A stretch of DNA of 48,253 nucleotides, from NCBI RefSeq assembly GCF_963678635.1, contig NW_026971176.1, positions 5,001-53,253 of the forward strand. The letters run 5' to 3'. A model generated the notes under the pieces. The model was not told the origin of the DNA. It did not search any database and saw only the letters and a list, made by a program, of their open reading frames with translations. A program made the position numbers and the translations under genes. Position 1 is the stretch's first letter, and each line of letters begins with the position of its first letter. This document shows, piece after piece, positions 1 through 11,013 of this stretch. Origin of the DNA: Symsagittifera roscoffensis. Taxonomy: Eukaryota; Xenacoelomorpha; Acoela; Convolutidae.

Positions 1-1190
1 ATACATACATACATACATACATACATACATACATACATACATACATACATACATACATACATACATACATACATAAATACATACATACATACATACATAC
101 ATACATACATACATACATACATACATACATACATACATACATACATACATACATACACACATACATACATACATACATACATAAAACATACATACATACA
201 TACATACATACATACATACATACATACATACATACATACATACATACATACATACATACATACATACATACATACATACATACATACATACATACATACA
301 TACATACATACATACATACATACATACATACATACATACATAACATACATACATACATACATACATACATACATACATACATACATACATACATACATAC
401 ATACATACATACATACATACATACATACATACATACATACATACATACATACATACATACATACACACATACATACATACATACATACATACATACATAC
501 ATACATACATACATACATACATACATACATACATACATACACACATACATACATACATACATACATACATACATACATACATACATACATACATACATAC
601 ATACATACATACATACATACATACACACATACATACATACATACATACATACATACATACATACATACATACATACATACATACATACATACATACATAC
701 ATACATACATACATACATACATACATACATACATACATAAATACATAAATACATACATACATACATACATACATACATACATACATACATACATACATAC
801 ATACATACATACATACATACATACATACATACACACATACATACATACATACATACATACATACATACATACATACATACATACATACATACATACATAC
901 ATACATACATACATACATACATACATACATACATACATACATACATACATACATACATACATACATACATACATACATACATACATACATACACACATAC
1001 ATACATACATACATACATACATACATACATACATACATACATACATACATACATACATACATACATACATACATACATACATAGATACATACATACATAC
1101 ATACATACATACATACATACATACATACATACATACATACATACATACATACATACATACATACATACATACATACATACATACACACAC
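1..1190. repeat. (CATA)n tetranucleotide microsatellite, about 1.2 kb
   Basis: Nearly pure ATAC/CATA repeats run from the window edge to about 1190, so the array continues to the left. Rare interruptions occur: an extra A near 75 and 740, an AAAACAT break near 183, several CACACA units and one ATAGATAC near 1081. Nothing coding is present. Confidence 0.98.
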
Positions 1191-2396
1191 TTACATTTTT
1201 TCCAGTGGTTATTTTGCTCGAGCATTTGAAAAAAGTCGCTCACATTGTTTTTGGTCAAGACATCGAAAAAAATCTTTCTTGAGTTGAGAACGGTTAACCA
1301 CATTTTCAAATTGTAGATAGCATTTCAACTGCATCTTAGCGTCACATTACCTTTCCAGGCCTTTTTGTTGGATTTAATCGATTTTCTTTATAAGACCGCT
1401 CAAAAACCGTGTAAAAACCGCTCAAATCTTGCTTGAAAAACAGTTCAAAAACCACCGCAAGAAATGAGCGGTTTTTGAATGGTTTTTAAGCAGGGTTTGA
1501 GCTGTTTGAGCGGTTTTTCCAAAAAAAACCGCCCAAACCGCTCAAATCTTGCTGGAAAACCGCTCAAACCGCTCAAATCTCGACATGGGTGCATAACCAA
1601 TAGTCAATCAAACCAAATGTTAGGTTAGCGGATTTTAGTTTCATTTTTTAGTCCAAATTCCAGTTCTGTTTGTTTCAGTTTTTGTTCTGGATTTAGGAAA
1701 GTGGCGGGAGCGGAGGAAAATGGATGTGGGGCGGACCTCTTCCCCTCAGAGATCCGACCCCCCTTGTCAACCAGAACTCTTCTAGCCATCATTTTTATTA
1801 TGGGAGTTGCTTATCTAATTGAGATCAAATGACTTGCTGTGCTGAAGCTTACAACAAAACTTCACCTGGGTACTTTTTTTGTTAAGTTACGGGGCCAAAA
1901 ATTTCCAACTTGACCATACTGAGATAATATTGGCGCGATATGTTTCGTCATACAAAGCTTTATCGTCGAGCTAAGTAAAACAATTGGTTTTCAATTAGAC
2001 CTTAAACAGGAGTCAGAAAACGCAGGGTTCGCCTTGATACGAGCAGCTTGTTATGAAATTGATTTAACAATCTTAGTCTTAAAATGTTGTAGACTCGTTG
2101 TTTATCTCCGCGGAGATACAACTCTTGCTACGGAAAGACTATGCAGTTACCACTATAACCGGTCCATTTAAATTGCAAACAACCATTCCATATGGCACAA
2201 TATCCCAAAAATAAGACACGAGTTATGAAAAGAGCAGCTAAAATTTTTTTTTTAATGGCTTTGGTTCCTCCAGATGTACGATTACCTAAGATTGAAATTC
2301 AGTAGCATGATAAGCTCTTTAAAAGGAACACGGTAGCGGCTAAGGCGCCCAGTTCAATATAAACGAAGGTTTGAAGAAACAGTTCATTTATACAAG
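1191..2396. other. Gene-free stretch
   Basis: No open frame with a recognisable product on either strand. It is moderately AT-rich. The only structure I see is the CCGCTCAAA-rich inverted repeat at 1396-1580, listed separately. Confidence 0.6.
1396..1580. repeat. Imperfect inverted repeat built from CCGCTCAAA / TTTGAGCGG motifs
   Basis: The arm at about 1416-1453 reads as the reverse complement of about 1470-1507 with only a few mismatches, around a roughly 16-base loop. Further copies of CCGCTCAAATCTTGCT follow at 1536-1580, and GAGCGGTTTTT recurs at 1467 and 1508. A single transcript could fold into a long hairpin. It may be a decayed foldback element; no target duplication was found. Confidence 0.6.
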
Positions 2397-3046
2397 TCGC
2401 GCCGGAAAGTCAGAAAGTCGCGCCGTCTCCGCCTTGGTCGCGAGTAATTGATTCTTGGTCGCGCCATCTCCGCCTCGGTCTGGAAAGTCGCGCCGTCTCC
2501 GCCTTGCTCTGGAAAGTCGCGCCGCATCCACCACGGTCGCGAAGAATTGTTTCTTAGTCGCGACGTCTCAGCCTCAGTCTGGAAAGTCGCGCCGTCTCTG
2601 CCTTGGTCTGAAAATTTACGCCGTCTACGCCTCGGTCTGGAAAGTCGCGCCGTCTCCACCTCGGTCGCGAAAGTCGCGCCTTCTCCGCCTCGGTCTGGAA
2701 AGTCGCGCCGTCTCCACCTCGGTCGCGAAAGTCACGCCGACTCCGCCTCGGTCTGGAAAGTCGCGCCGTCTCCGCCTCGGTCTAGAAAGTCGCGCCGACT
2801 CCGCCTCGGTCTGGAAAGTCGCGCCGTCTCCGCCTCGGTCTGGAAAGTCGCGCCGTCTCCACCTCGGTCGCGAAAGTCGCGCCGACTCCGCCTCGGTCTG
2901 GAAAGTCGCGCCGACTCCGCCTCGGTCTGGAAAGTCGCGCCGACTCCGCCTCGGTCGCGAAAGTCTGGAAAATCCACTTTTTGGTCGCGCTGTCCCGGCC
3001 GGTCGCGCCGTTTCCTGAGTCGCGCCGTCTCCACCTCGGTCGCAAA
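2397..3046. repeat. GC-rich 29-bp minisatellite, array 1
   Basis: About 20 units of a 29-bp motif containing TCGCGCCGTCTCCGCCTC followed by GGTCTGGAAAG or GGTCGCGAAAG, with single-base variants. It stands out as GC-rich in an AT-rich window. Because 29 is not a multiple of three, long Arg/Ser/Pro-rich frames open on both strands; these are by-products, not genes. The same motif returns at 17312-17770, each time joined to the same downstream repeat, so the array belongs to a mobile or duplicated unit. Confidence 0.92.
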
Positions 3047-3660
3047 AGGGTGCTCAGCTCAGACAAACTTTTATGTACAACCAAACGCAAAACACTCAAG
3101 GTCTATCTGACAGATTAACCCCTTTTTCTCCTATTCATCAACCTAAAACAGCCAAAATGCGAAATTCTCAAAACCCTCTCGCGCAAAACAAAAAAGCTAA
3201 AATCTTCCCCCTATTTCAACAAGAATATTTTCCTAAATTTGTCTACCACCAACAGACTTCAAATTTGTCTACCACCCACAGGCTTCAATTTTTTCATCGA
3301 TGCAATAAACTGTAGATAGTCGTCTCCTCATCCATCCTTTTTTTTTACTAAACGACTCCCAACTGTCAAGCCTCAACACGGCTTAGACAATCTCACTTTA
3401 TCAATATTCCAGTTTCCACTATCGAATTTCACGTTTTTTTATAATATAAAACTTTCACTCCCCTAGCACTCGCTTTGATAAAATAGATATTTCAACCCCC
3501 CACTTATATGCTGGCTCAGTAAATGAACCATGATATCACTCTACAACCAGATATGGTTGACCTTGTCCCCAACGCATTTCTCCAAAGCGCTGACAATGAG
3601 AAAGCATCAAACACAATAAACGGTTCTCTGCATGAAACACTCAAAACGGAGGATTCAGCA
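3047..3660 (+). repeat. Dispersed direct repeat, copy A (possible LTR or 5-prime end of a retroelement)
   Basis: About 600 bp starting GGTGCTCAGCTCAGACAAAC recur in the same orientation at 17788-18400, with scattered substitutions and small indels. Both copies follow the 29-bp minisatellite and both run into an ATG whose first codons are conserved. The second copy is soon followed by BEL/Pao RNase H and integrase remains. One reading is therefore that minisatellite plus repeat is the LTR/leader of a BEL/Pao element. A segmental duplication is the alternative. Confidence 0.7.
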
Positions 3661-3879
3661 GCCATTAATTTTGCCAGTCAGCAAAGCAAGCAATCCAGAT
3701 GTGCACTTTCAAATGTCTTTGCTTTGCATAAACACCCCCAAAACATAACGGTTCCTTCTGACCGATCTCTGAATTGTTCCGTACACTACAAACAACCCAC
3801 TGACTATACCGCGCACAAGGTAGGAGCCATGCAAGCTTCAGGAGAACCAACTTGGATACCAACTGCGGATTTTTTTTAG
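3523..3879 (+). CDS. Short unrecognised ORF, start conserved in the second repeat copy
   Basis: A 118-codon frame starting MNHDITLQPDMVDLVPN. The same start, with a few substitutions, is read at 18260 in repeat copy B, where an assembly gap interrupts it. I do not recognise a domain; it is hydrophilic and rich in Ser, Asn, Thr and Gln. Its last codons run into the separate inverted repeat at 3870-4154, so the natural C-terminus has probably been replaced. It could be the first part of a BEL/Pao-type gag, judged only from position. Shared start codon, frame and length in two copies argue weakly that it was once translated. Confidence 0.35.
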   Translation: MNHDITLQPDMVDLVPNAFLQSADNEKASNTINGSLHETLKTEDSAAINFASQQSKQSRCALSNVFALHKHPQNITVPSDRSLNCSVHYKQPTDYTAHKVGAMQASGEPTWIPTADFF

Positions 3880-4154
3880 GTCAACAAAAATGATTTTCTG
3901 CGCTCTCCCAAATCACTATACAGACCCTAGTTTGACAAAACTTTCTACACCGCAGGCAAATTTGTAAAAAAAAAATCAGGACAAAGAAGGCGTTTTTAAG
4001 CACTTTTTGGACAATTTCGACCAAAAAATCGCATGTTTTCCGCAGGCGCTCCCCCCTCAAAATCAGTATAGATTGGTGCGGAAGGCGCCTTTAGAAAAAT
4101 TTTAAGGTCATTCAGCCAAAAATGGATGCCTCAAATAGTACAAAGGGAGGACCC
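3870..4154 (-). repeat. Dispersed inverted repeat, copy 1 (uninterrupted)
   Basis: The reverse complement aligns with 20653-21145, including the shared strings AAGGCGCCTT, TTTTTTGGTCGAA and TATAGTGATTTGGGAG. Here the sequence is continuous across the point where copy 2 carries a 208-bp inserted element, so this copy provides the empty site (around 3915-3932). No protein is recognisable in it. Confidence 0.75.
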
Positions 4155-4494
4155 TCGCCCCTCTTTTTTCACTTCAATTATTAAATATTTTTCAACGAAG
4201 ATCTTGAAACAAAAAACTTGGGACAAAGTCTCTGTTTTTCCTGTTGATTAAAAAAAGGTCATCAAAGTACCAAAGTTGATGGAGTAAAAAAAACTGCATG
4301 ATTCCCAGACTTTTTTTATCTCGAGTTCTGACTCGCCGAAAAATGAGACAACGAACATTTTCATTAATTGTGCACTAAAAAAACAGAATGCTATGAGAAA
4401 CTTTAACTCATTTAATGACTTTAGTTGTCTACAGCATCAGTAAGAGCTTTCACTTTTTAGTGATTCGTGTTAGTTTTAGGCGTATTTCAGTAGT
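4155..4494. other. Gene-free stretch
   Basis: AT-rich sequence with many homopolymer runs and no supported gene. The decayed retroelement to the right may extend into it. Confidence 0.5.
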
Positions 4495-5990
4495 CTTTGT
4501 AAAGTTTTTGCGCGCGGGTTGAAGATTTTGACATCGGAGAAGGTTCGGCTAAACCTTGCTCCCTATAATCCGTTTGCTTTTACATCTAGTCGAGCGTCTT
4601 CATCAGTTGTGGTTGAATTGTTGACAAAGCTGACGCCTTGCAACGACTGAAGTTTCGGCTCGATTTCAACTTTATAGCAAACCTCGCTCATGAGGTTGGC
4701 AAAAGTATCTCTGATTTCGCCATGCTTCATGTGGGTGTATCCGCTCTTTGCACAGTGAAGGGCAATGTTAAGGTCGAAAAATTGACCACATGCACATGTG
4801 AGTGGAATGTTGGTTGGTTCCCACCCATATCTGAGATAAATTTCATCCCGGAATTCGGATTTTTTTAGGTTGAAATTATATCTGCTAAGTGGCAGTGCGT
4901 TTAATTAGTTTGAGGCTCTTTTTTCGGAGGCTAGCTCAAGTGCGTATTTTTCACTGTCGCTCAAGTTGTTCAAAAGGTTAAGTCTCTTTTGGTTTGTTCT
5001 TTCATTTTTAAGTGTTAAATTTTTGAATAGATTTTTCTTGCTCAGATATTGCTGTTAACGGGTCGTATATGTCTAAGACTGACAATATTTTAGTTGACCA
5101 TTCTTAAATTTCTCATAGTCAGAAGGTAGCTTGATATTTCGACTACCCATTTTCAGTGGCAAAGAATTGATGTCTCTAATTTGATGGCTAATATTATCTT
5201 TACCAAATAATTTTGGAATGAGCATTTCCTGCAGTATCATCTCGCAGGCCTGCATGTTTTTTGTGATATTTGGGGTAGTTCTAACTTAAAACGATAATTT
5301 TTCTTGTACCCCTTTGTTGTAACAGGAGTAAACGTTTTGTGGTGACGTTTTCGCGATCTTGCAATGTTTTTTCAGTATTTTGTTATGTTCTTCTCATTGA
5401 GTTTCTGAGAAAGTATTACGTACAGTCTCTGATCATATGACAGAACTAATTACTCTGGCCCCTTTCTTCTTTTCAATTTGGGTATTTTTGAATAATTTAA
5501 GCGCCTCATTGTTTCTTTCATCTTTTACAATGAGCTGGCATTTGGATGCCTTTACATGATATCCAAAATACTTTCAGTGTTTGATAATTTTGTCATGAAC
5601 TGTTCGCAAGATTTTCAGTTTTCCGACTGCGTTCCCATCGTCTGCATGCCATTTTTGAATTAAGCTGTTGTCGTTGACTAGTTTTATTAAAAGTAATGTG
5701 GCTAGCCCGTACATCGCCATTGCTAATAGGTCTTCTTGTGGTGTTCTTTCTCTAGATAGGGTACTTTTTTTTATTTACGAAGAGTTTTGATGCATCAGAG
5801 TATGAGTTCTGTATAGAGGGTAGTATAAAAGGGCATATTTGAAATGTTTTTTAAAGCCAGGTTCCGGTTTAGGGAGTTAAATGCATTTTCCGCGTCTATC
5901 AGTATTATTGCTTCGGAATCTGTTTTCAGGTATTGCTTCCTAAGCGTATGAATTGCATATTCAATGCCCTGTTTTGGCCAAGGCATAGTG
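4495..5990 (-). pseudogene. Decayed reverse transcriptase with conserved C-terminal domain (non-LTR-type retroelement)
   Basis: Read leftward on the minus strand, this is one protein cut by frameshifts. Around 5980-5795 is an RT palm-like segment with IDAENAFNSLNR. Near 5660-5600 comes WHADDGNAVGKL, an ADD catalytic box. At 5255-5073 follows LIPKLFGK then INSLPLKMGSRNI, the usual post-RT region. At 4860-4580 is LRYGWEPTNIP, TCACGQFFDLNIALHC (a zinc-binding CxC...H/C pattern) and HGEIRDTFANLMSEVC, then ARLDV near 4585. After another frameshift comes FSDVKIFNP (about 4540-4500). From memory this block is typical of an RT family common in invertebrate genomes; the RLD...DVKI spacing suggests a PD-(D/E)XK nuclease fold, which is inference. 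No intact frame remains. Confidence 0.65.
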
Positions 5991-6281
5991 ATTCGATCCG
6001 AGTGCCTCGACTTCGCTTTTTAAAGACGTGATCGTTCTACTTATTTTTCTGCAGATGACTTCGCCAATGCCAATTGGCTTAACTCCTGGGTTTTTGTGGA
6101 ATTAGGTGACAGGCATTATATAATTCGAGCAAATCAGGACTTACTATTTATGTCGATATTTTCTGTGCAATTTTGGCAATGTGTCTTTGATATTTCAACT
6201 GACTGTTGACCAATGTGTTTTAGTTCGCGTGGAAGTCGAAAGGAATTGTATATTCGGAGCATGATGTTTTATAGTTGTTAC
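5991..6281 (-). other. Linker between RT remains and upstream ORF of the same decayed element
   Basis: No open frame survives in this stretch. It lies between the RT palm remnant and the 204-codon frame at 6282-6896 on the same strand, so it is probably eroded RT N-terminal sequence. Confidence 0.35.
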
Positions 6282-6896
6282 TTAATATCTCCGCGGGAGG
6301 GTGTTTCTCCATGATGATTTGCTCAACAGTTTGACCTGTGACAGTTTACTAGAGTGAGAGAAAAATCCCTTGGAGGTATCAATTAATTTAGCAATAGCAC
6401 TCGATTTTTTTCCGGTGCTCATTGATTTATGAAACTTCCGTGCTTCAGGTCCTACTCTCTTTTTCTTACTCTTCACCAAGCGCATTTGCAGCGCTTTCTT
6501 TTCGTTAAAAAAGCTATTTTTTAAGTTAAACAGCATATGGTTATGAATATAACGTTTGCCATTAACATCATTATTATTTAAGCTTTGGAATGTTTTGGGG
6601 ACGATTAGGGTTTTGCGCTGAAATTTGTTTGTAATTAGATTGATTAAGTTTTTCCACTTTAGCTCAACTTCTTGTAGAAGCAGCTTATTATCAATAAACC
6701 CAGCGAAGATGGTTACCCTATTCAGGCGCTTTGGTACGTATTGTAAAATTGTTTCGTACAGATCTTGGAGTGTGACGCCGCGGTAAGAAGGAATTGTATA
6801 TTTTACTAGAGTAGGTTTGATATATTTTGTCATTGATGTGCGAATTACAAGCTTCTGTGAAAAATCAGGAATGCGCCTGGCCTGGAATCGGGGCAT
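6282..6896 (-). CDS. Unrecognised 204-aa ORF upstream of the decayed RT
   Basis: Starts with an ATG at 6896 (MPRFQARRIPDF) and stays open for 204 codons, upstream of and on the same strand as the RT remains. It is basic. Residues about 35-90 read SYRGVTLQDLYETILQ, then VTIFAGFIDNKLLL, then TLIVPKTFQSLNNND. The order of a Gly-rich turn, a hydrophobic strand with G-x-x-D-N, and a later N-rich block faintly resembles SGNH-hydrolase-like domains found in some retroelement ORFs. That is a weak inference. The Lys/Arg/Ser-rich C-terminus could bind nucleic acid. It may be the N-terminal part of the RT polyprotein. Confidence 0.4.
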   Translation of the reverse strand: MPRFQARRIPDFSQKLVIRTSMTKYIKPTLVKYTIPSYRGVTLQDLYETILQYVPKRLNRVTIFAGFIDNKLLLQEVELKWKNLINLITNKFQRKTLIVPKTFQSLNNNDVNGKRYIHNHMLFNLKNSFFNEKKALQMRLVKSKKKRVGPEARKFHKSMSTGKKSSAIAKLIDTSKGFFSHSSKLSQVKLLSKSSWRNTLPRRY

Positions 6897-7229
6897 CCGC
6901 CTGAAACTCAGGGAGCGAAGGCAGCAGAGAAGCTCTTACGTGGAAAGATGGGGGATGGTTGGGCAATTAATTTAATTTAAGTCTGAGAGTTTGAAAAAAA
7001 ACTTAAACGAAAAAGTGATAGTTGGGAACGGTACAACCTTTGGTGTTGTTGAAGTGTAGTTCCAACTGCTCACTCCTTCTTGTGTCTAGATACGCCAGGG
7101 AAGCTTCACTCACCTACGACTGGGTCGGCGAGGTTTGGCAAGATAATCAGAAGAAGGAAGCTCAGCGCGCATATGATATGAAAACACACAGCGGTAAATT
7201 TGAACAATCTATTTATTAAGTTTATAACA

Positions 7230-10200
7230 ACAATACATCGATGTGTGAGTGACGACACACGCGAATAGAAATATTCAAAAAGTCTCCAGCAATGTGCATA
7301 GCGAAGCTGAATTTTGGCACTTTCAACGTACGCGGTTTGAACAACGAGGTGAAACAGAAACATCTAGTGGACGCGCAATGAAGTACAAAGTCGATTTTTG
7401 CTGCCTTCAGGAAACAAGGATCCAAGAGGAACGAGACAATAAATTCAGATTTATAGCCCTGGAAACGTCCAAAAAACACTACGGAAACGGATTCTTTGTG
7501 TCGCCGAAGATCGCCAACAGCGTCCACAGCTATTTGAAAGTTTCCGACTGGATATCTGTTCTCCAAGATCAATTAGAAGATGAATACCAAATGGAGAAAA
7601 CCGGGGAACTGACGATGAAACTGCAAAAACGTGAACAATACAGGTGCGAACGCGTCACCGACACGAAACTCAGAAACCGAAAAATCTCCTAACCGTGACC
7701 AATACTTATGCCCCCCACACAGGCATATTACAGCACAACCTAGGTGAGTTGGACGAAGTTTACCATAATCTGAACAAATCGGTTGGTGAGAACAAGAAGC
7801 ACAACCTGTTGTACCTTTCTGGAGACTTCAACGCCAAAATTGGACGCCCGACCGGATACACATGCATCGGACGGTACTCCAGGGGACGGACAAACAACAG
7901 CGGCACAGCTCTTCTAGAATTCTGCGAGACGAACCAACTCTTCGTCGTGCACGTCGGGTTTCAACATCACGACGTGGGAATGGAGAAGGTTCATTAATGG
8001 AAAACTAAAAAACAATGTTCAATCAGATTGACTGCATTGCCTGCTCCGTATATATAAAACGAAATCTGACGAATGCATGAAGCTACAGCGGAACGATAGC
8101 AGACTCTGGTCACCGTCTGGTAGTAGCAAGATTCAGTATACGATAGTACAAGATGTACAGGCCAAAAACCGAGCGAATTCAGCCACCACTTAACATCAAT
8201 CGCTTGGTGTCCGAGAAGAACACGAGAGAACAATACCACACCGATCTGGAGGCACGAACAAGAAAATCAGAACCCAACACGACCTGGGAAGCTTTGCGCA
8301 AAGACGTTCTCAGAGCCACAACACCAACATCAACCTTGGAATAGAACGTAACGAGAAAAGATCATAACCCAGAGATCCATTCTTTGTCGCAGAAGCAAAG
8401 AGACCTACGACTGAAAATCAAGGAGGCTACGGACGAGGACAAGATTAGAAGGCTCAGAAGCGAATGAAGTCAGATCCTCACCGAAAATCAGGCCAAAGTG
8501 AAGAAAGCGAAACAGGACAGCCTTGACTTGGTATTGACTGAAATTGAAAGCACACCTGACAATGCGAAGATGTTTAAATCTGTGAAATGACCTTGTTATG
8601 AGGGAAGCGGCAAAACCCGACGATGAAGGATGGCAACAATCACACAATAACATCATCGGAGGAGAGATACGAGAGCATCAAAGATAATTTCCAACAACAT
8701 TTCTTCAAGAACGATATCGACAAACTTGAAAGTGACACGTCACATGAACCTTTGGATAAGCCAAAAAGCCAAAGTAAGATCTGCGCTGAAGAAAATGAGG
8801 AACGGAAAGGCTGCTGGGTTCGATAGGGTCAGCGCAGAACTGCTCAAACACTGACCAGATATCCTAGTAGCACGCGTGACCAGCAAACAAACGGAGCAGC
8901 ACGCCGACCTGAAGCTTGGACACCGAATCCTGGCTCCCCTCCAGAAACCCGGAAAAAAGCAGATAATCGTCAAGGAACTTCGACCAGTTATACTGCTTCC
9001 AACAATCCGCAAATTGCTGTCACTGATAACACTGAACCAAATCCGCTCGGCCACTGAACTATACATCTCCGACTCTCAGAGTTCAAGCTGACAGGGCAGA
9101 GGGAAAATGGACGTAGCGTAGGGATTGAAGTGGCTGGTCGCGAAATCTCAGAAGTTCCAGATGGAAGTGTATTTGACAGGAATCGACATGTAAGCTGCTA
9201 TTGACACGATCGACCGAAAACAATTAATCAATACATATCACAAGATCATTCCACGAGACGAAGTTCGACTACTAAGGAAACTTTTGATAGAAACTAACCT
9301 GGAGATTAAGATTGAGAGCTGTCAGAAACACGAAGCATTCCCTCCAGGAGACGGACTAAGCGTAGTCAACTATAAAGTGTACTTTAAAATGCCCTTAAGG
9401 ATGCGAGACAGGAACGAGATAAAGCGAAACCACCGGCACAATTAGACCACGATTATTCAATCCCGAAACCAGACGAAGCGATTTATGCAGACGATACCGA
9501 CTTTACAACGGAAGACGAAAACGACTCAACTTGGATTCAAGGGAACGTCACTACCATCTTGCAGACGCATCGACTCAAAGCAAACACGGACACGACCAAG
9601 ATCACAGTGATCAAACGAGGAAATAGATCAGAAGAGAGGTGGAGGAAAACGAAGAAGCTCGAATCGTTATTGGGAGATTCTGAAGACCCGATACGTAGGA
9701 AAATGCTAGCCCCAACAGCTTTAGCAAAACTACAGCTTTAGTCAGGCGCAGAGATGAAATCAAACTGAGAAGACGATTGCGACTATATAATTGCCTGGTG
9801 AAACCGATACTGCTCTACAACTGCGAAACCTGGGGTCTGAGCGAGACAGAACAAACACTAATCGACGCCTTCCATCGCCAACAATTACGAAAAGTACTTA
9901 AGATCAACTACCCATACAAGATATCCAAAAAACATCCAAACGAACGGTGCGACTCATCCCAAGTATCACTCGAAGTAACCAGAAGACGCTGGAATGCCCT
10001 CGGCCCTATATTATGTCTATCAAAGACAACACCCTGCTGGCGGTCTATGATCCATTATTTCAATCAAGAAGAATTGAAGAAATTTCGAAAAAGAACCCGC
10101 ACCACACTCGTGACCACCATTAACGAAGACATCAAACTATTCGAAGGAACAAATCAAGAAGCAGCAGCAATCCTTAAAATCGCACCACTGGAGACACTAA

Positions 10201-10334
10201 CACCTGTTTCACCTCGCTCGAATCGCAGCAGAAAGAAAGTGCTGGAAGGACATCACGAACGCTATCCATATTGCTGCCCAAGCGACTCAGTCATAGAAAT
10301 CCAACTGAGCTGTGTACGGGCTTATCTGACCTGA
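7230..10334 (+). pseudogene. Decayed LINE (non-LTR retrotransposon) with APE endonuclease and RT
   Basis: One ORF2-like protein in several frames. Endonuclease: LNFGTFNVRGLN (about 7307), VDFCCLQETRI (7390), NTYAPH (7702), LSGDFNAKIG (7818), RTNNSGTALLEFC (7887) and TWEWRRFI (near 7975); these are the Asn, Glu and Asp motifs of AP-like endonucleases. RT: NGKAAGFDRVSAELL (8802), ELRPVILLP (8970), a degenerate PPGDGLS (9345) and YADDTDF (9484). C-terminus: LLYNCETWGLSE then FHRQQLRKVLKINYP (9810-9910). Stops and frameshifts separate these blocks (for example TGA after VDAQ at about 7377), so it is inactive. Inside LINEs I cannot assign the clade with certainty. A 95-bp tandem duplication follows its 3-prime side. 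Confidence 0.9.
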
Positions 10335-10445
10335 CCTATGCCAACATTAGGCTACTTCAGTTAGCATGATAATTTCTGACCTTCTGATTTACTGTTAGGC
10401 GTGATCTCAGGGAAAAAACATCGATGGTAAAACGTTTTCGACATT

Positions 10446-10635
10446 ATGTCATCATCACGGTACTGTTAGGTACCACAAATAAATATCGGACTGGGTTGAG
10501 TGATAGATCATATTAAAATACATTCAGTCATGATTTGGTTATGTCATCATCATGGTACTGTTAGATACCACAAATAAATATCGGACTGGGTTGAGTGATA
10601 AATCATATTAAAATACATTCAGTCATGATTTGGAC
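10446..10635 (+). repeat. Tandem duplication, 2 x 95 bp
   Basis: Two adjacent 95-bp units begin ATGTCATCATCA at 10446 and 10541 and differ at only a few positions. They sit about 110 bp after the last LINE coding sequence, so they may be 3-prime UTR repeats of that element. Confidence 0.9.
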
Positions 10636-11013
10636 GTATTTGAAAGTTTCAAAAAAATCCCAGTATCAAAAAATTGTCCAATTTCGACCAATCAAAGTGA
10701 AGATAACTTGTTAAATTGGGTCCTTTAAGATTCGGAAACTTGATTTTTACAAAGAAAATAGTTTTGAAAGCTATATTTGTCATTTACCTGGCAAGAAAAA
10801 GCTTTTTAAAATATATTTTAAAAAAATGTTGTCAAAAATTTAATAAAATTAGTTTTCATTTGTTTGTGTGTTTTTGTTCCGACTGTCGTAACGAAAGTAA
10901 CGGAATATTTGTGCTCTGGATGGTTTTTTTTCTTCAGACAATTTTCGACTTTTTATTAGCCATTTATTAGCCAGTTATCTCAGAAAACAATACAGTACTA
11001 CCTTCATCACTAC
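10636..11013. other. AT-rich gene-free stretch
   Basis: Long A/T runs, with no supported product on either strand. It separates the LINE from the unrecognised basic ORF before the BEL/Pao element. Confidence 0.5.

Noticed and set aside
1-1190. Telomeric or CRISPR-like array
   Set aside because: The repeat is a pure CATA microsatellite; it is not a telomere unit and has no spacers.
2384-3110. Long Arg/Ser/Pro-rich frames on both strands
   Set aside because: They are produced by the 29-bp GC-rich minisatellite, whose unit shifts frame each repeat; both strands are open for the same reason.
4638-4868. Plus-strand 76-codon frame
   Set aside because: It is the antisense shadow of the conserved RT C-terminal domain on the minus strand.
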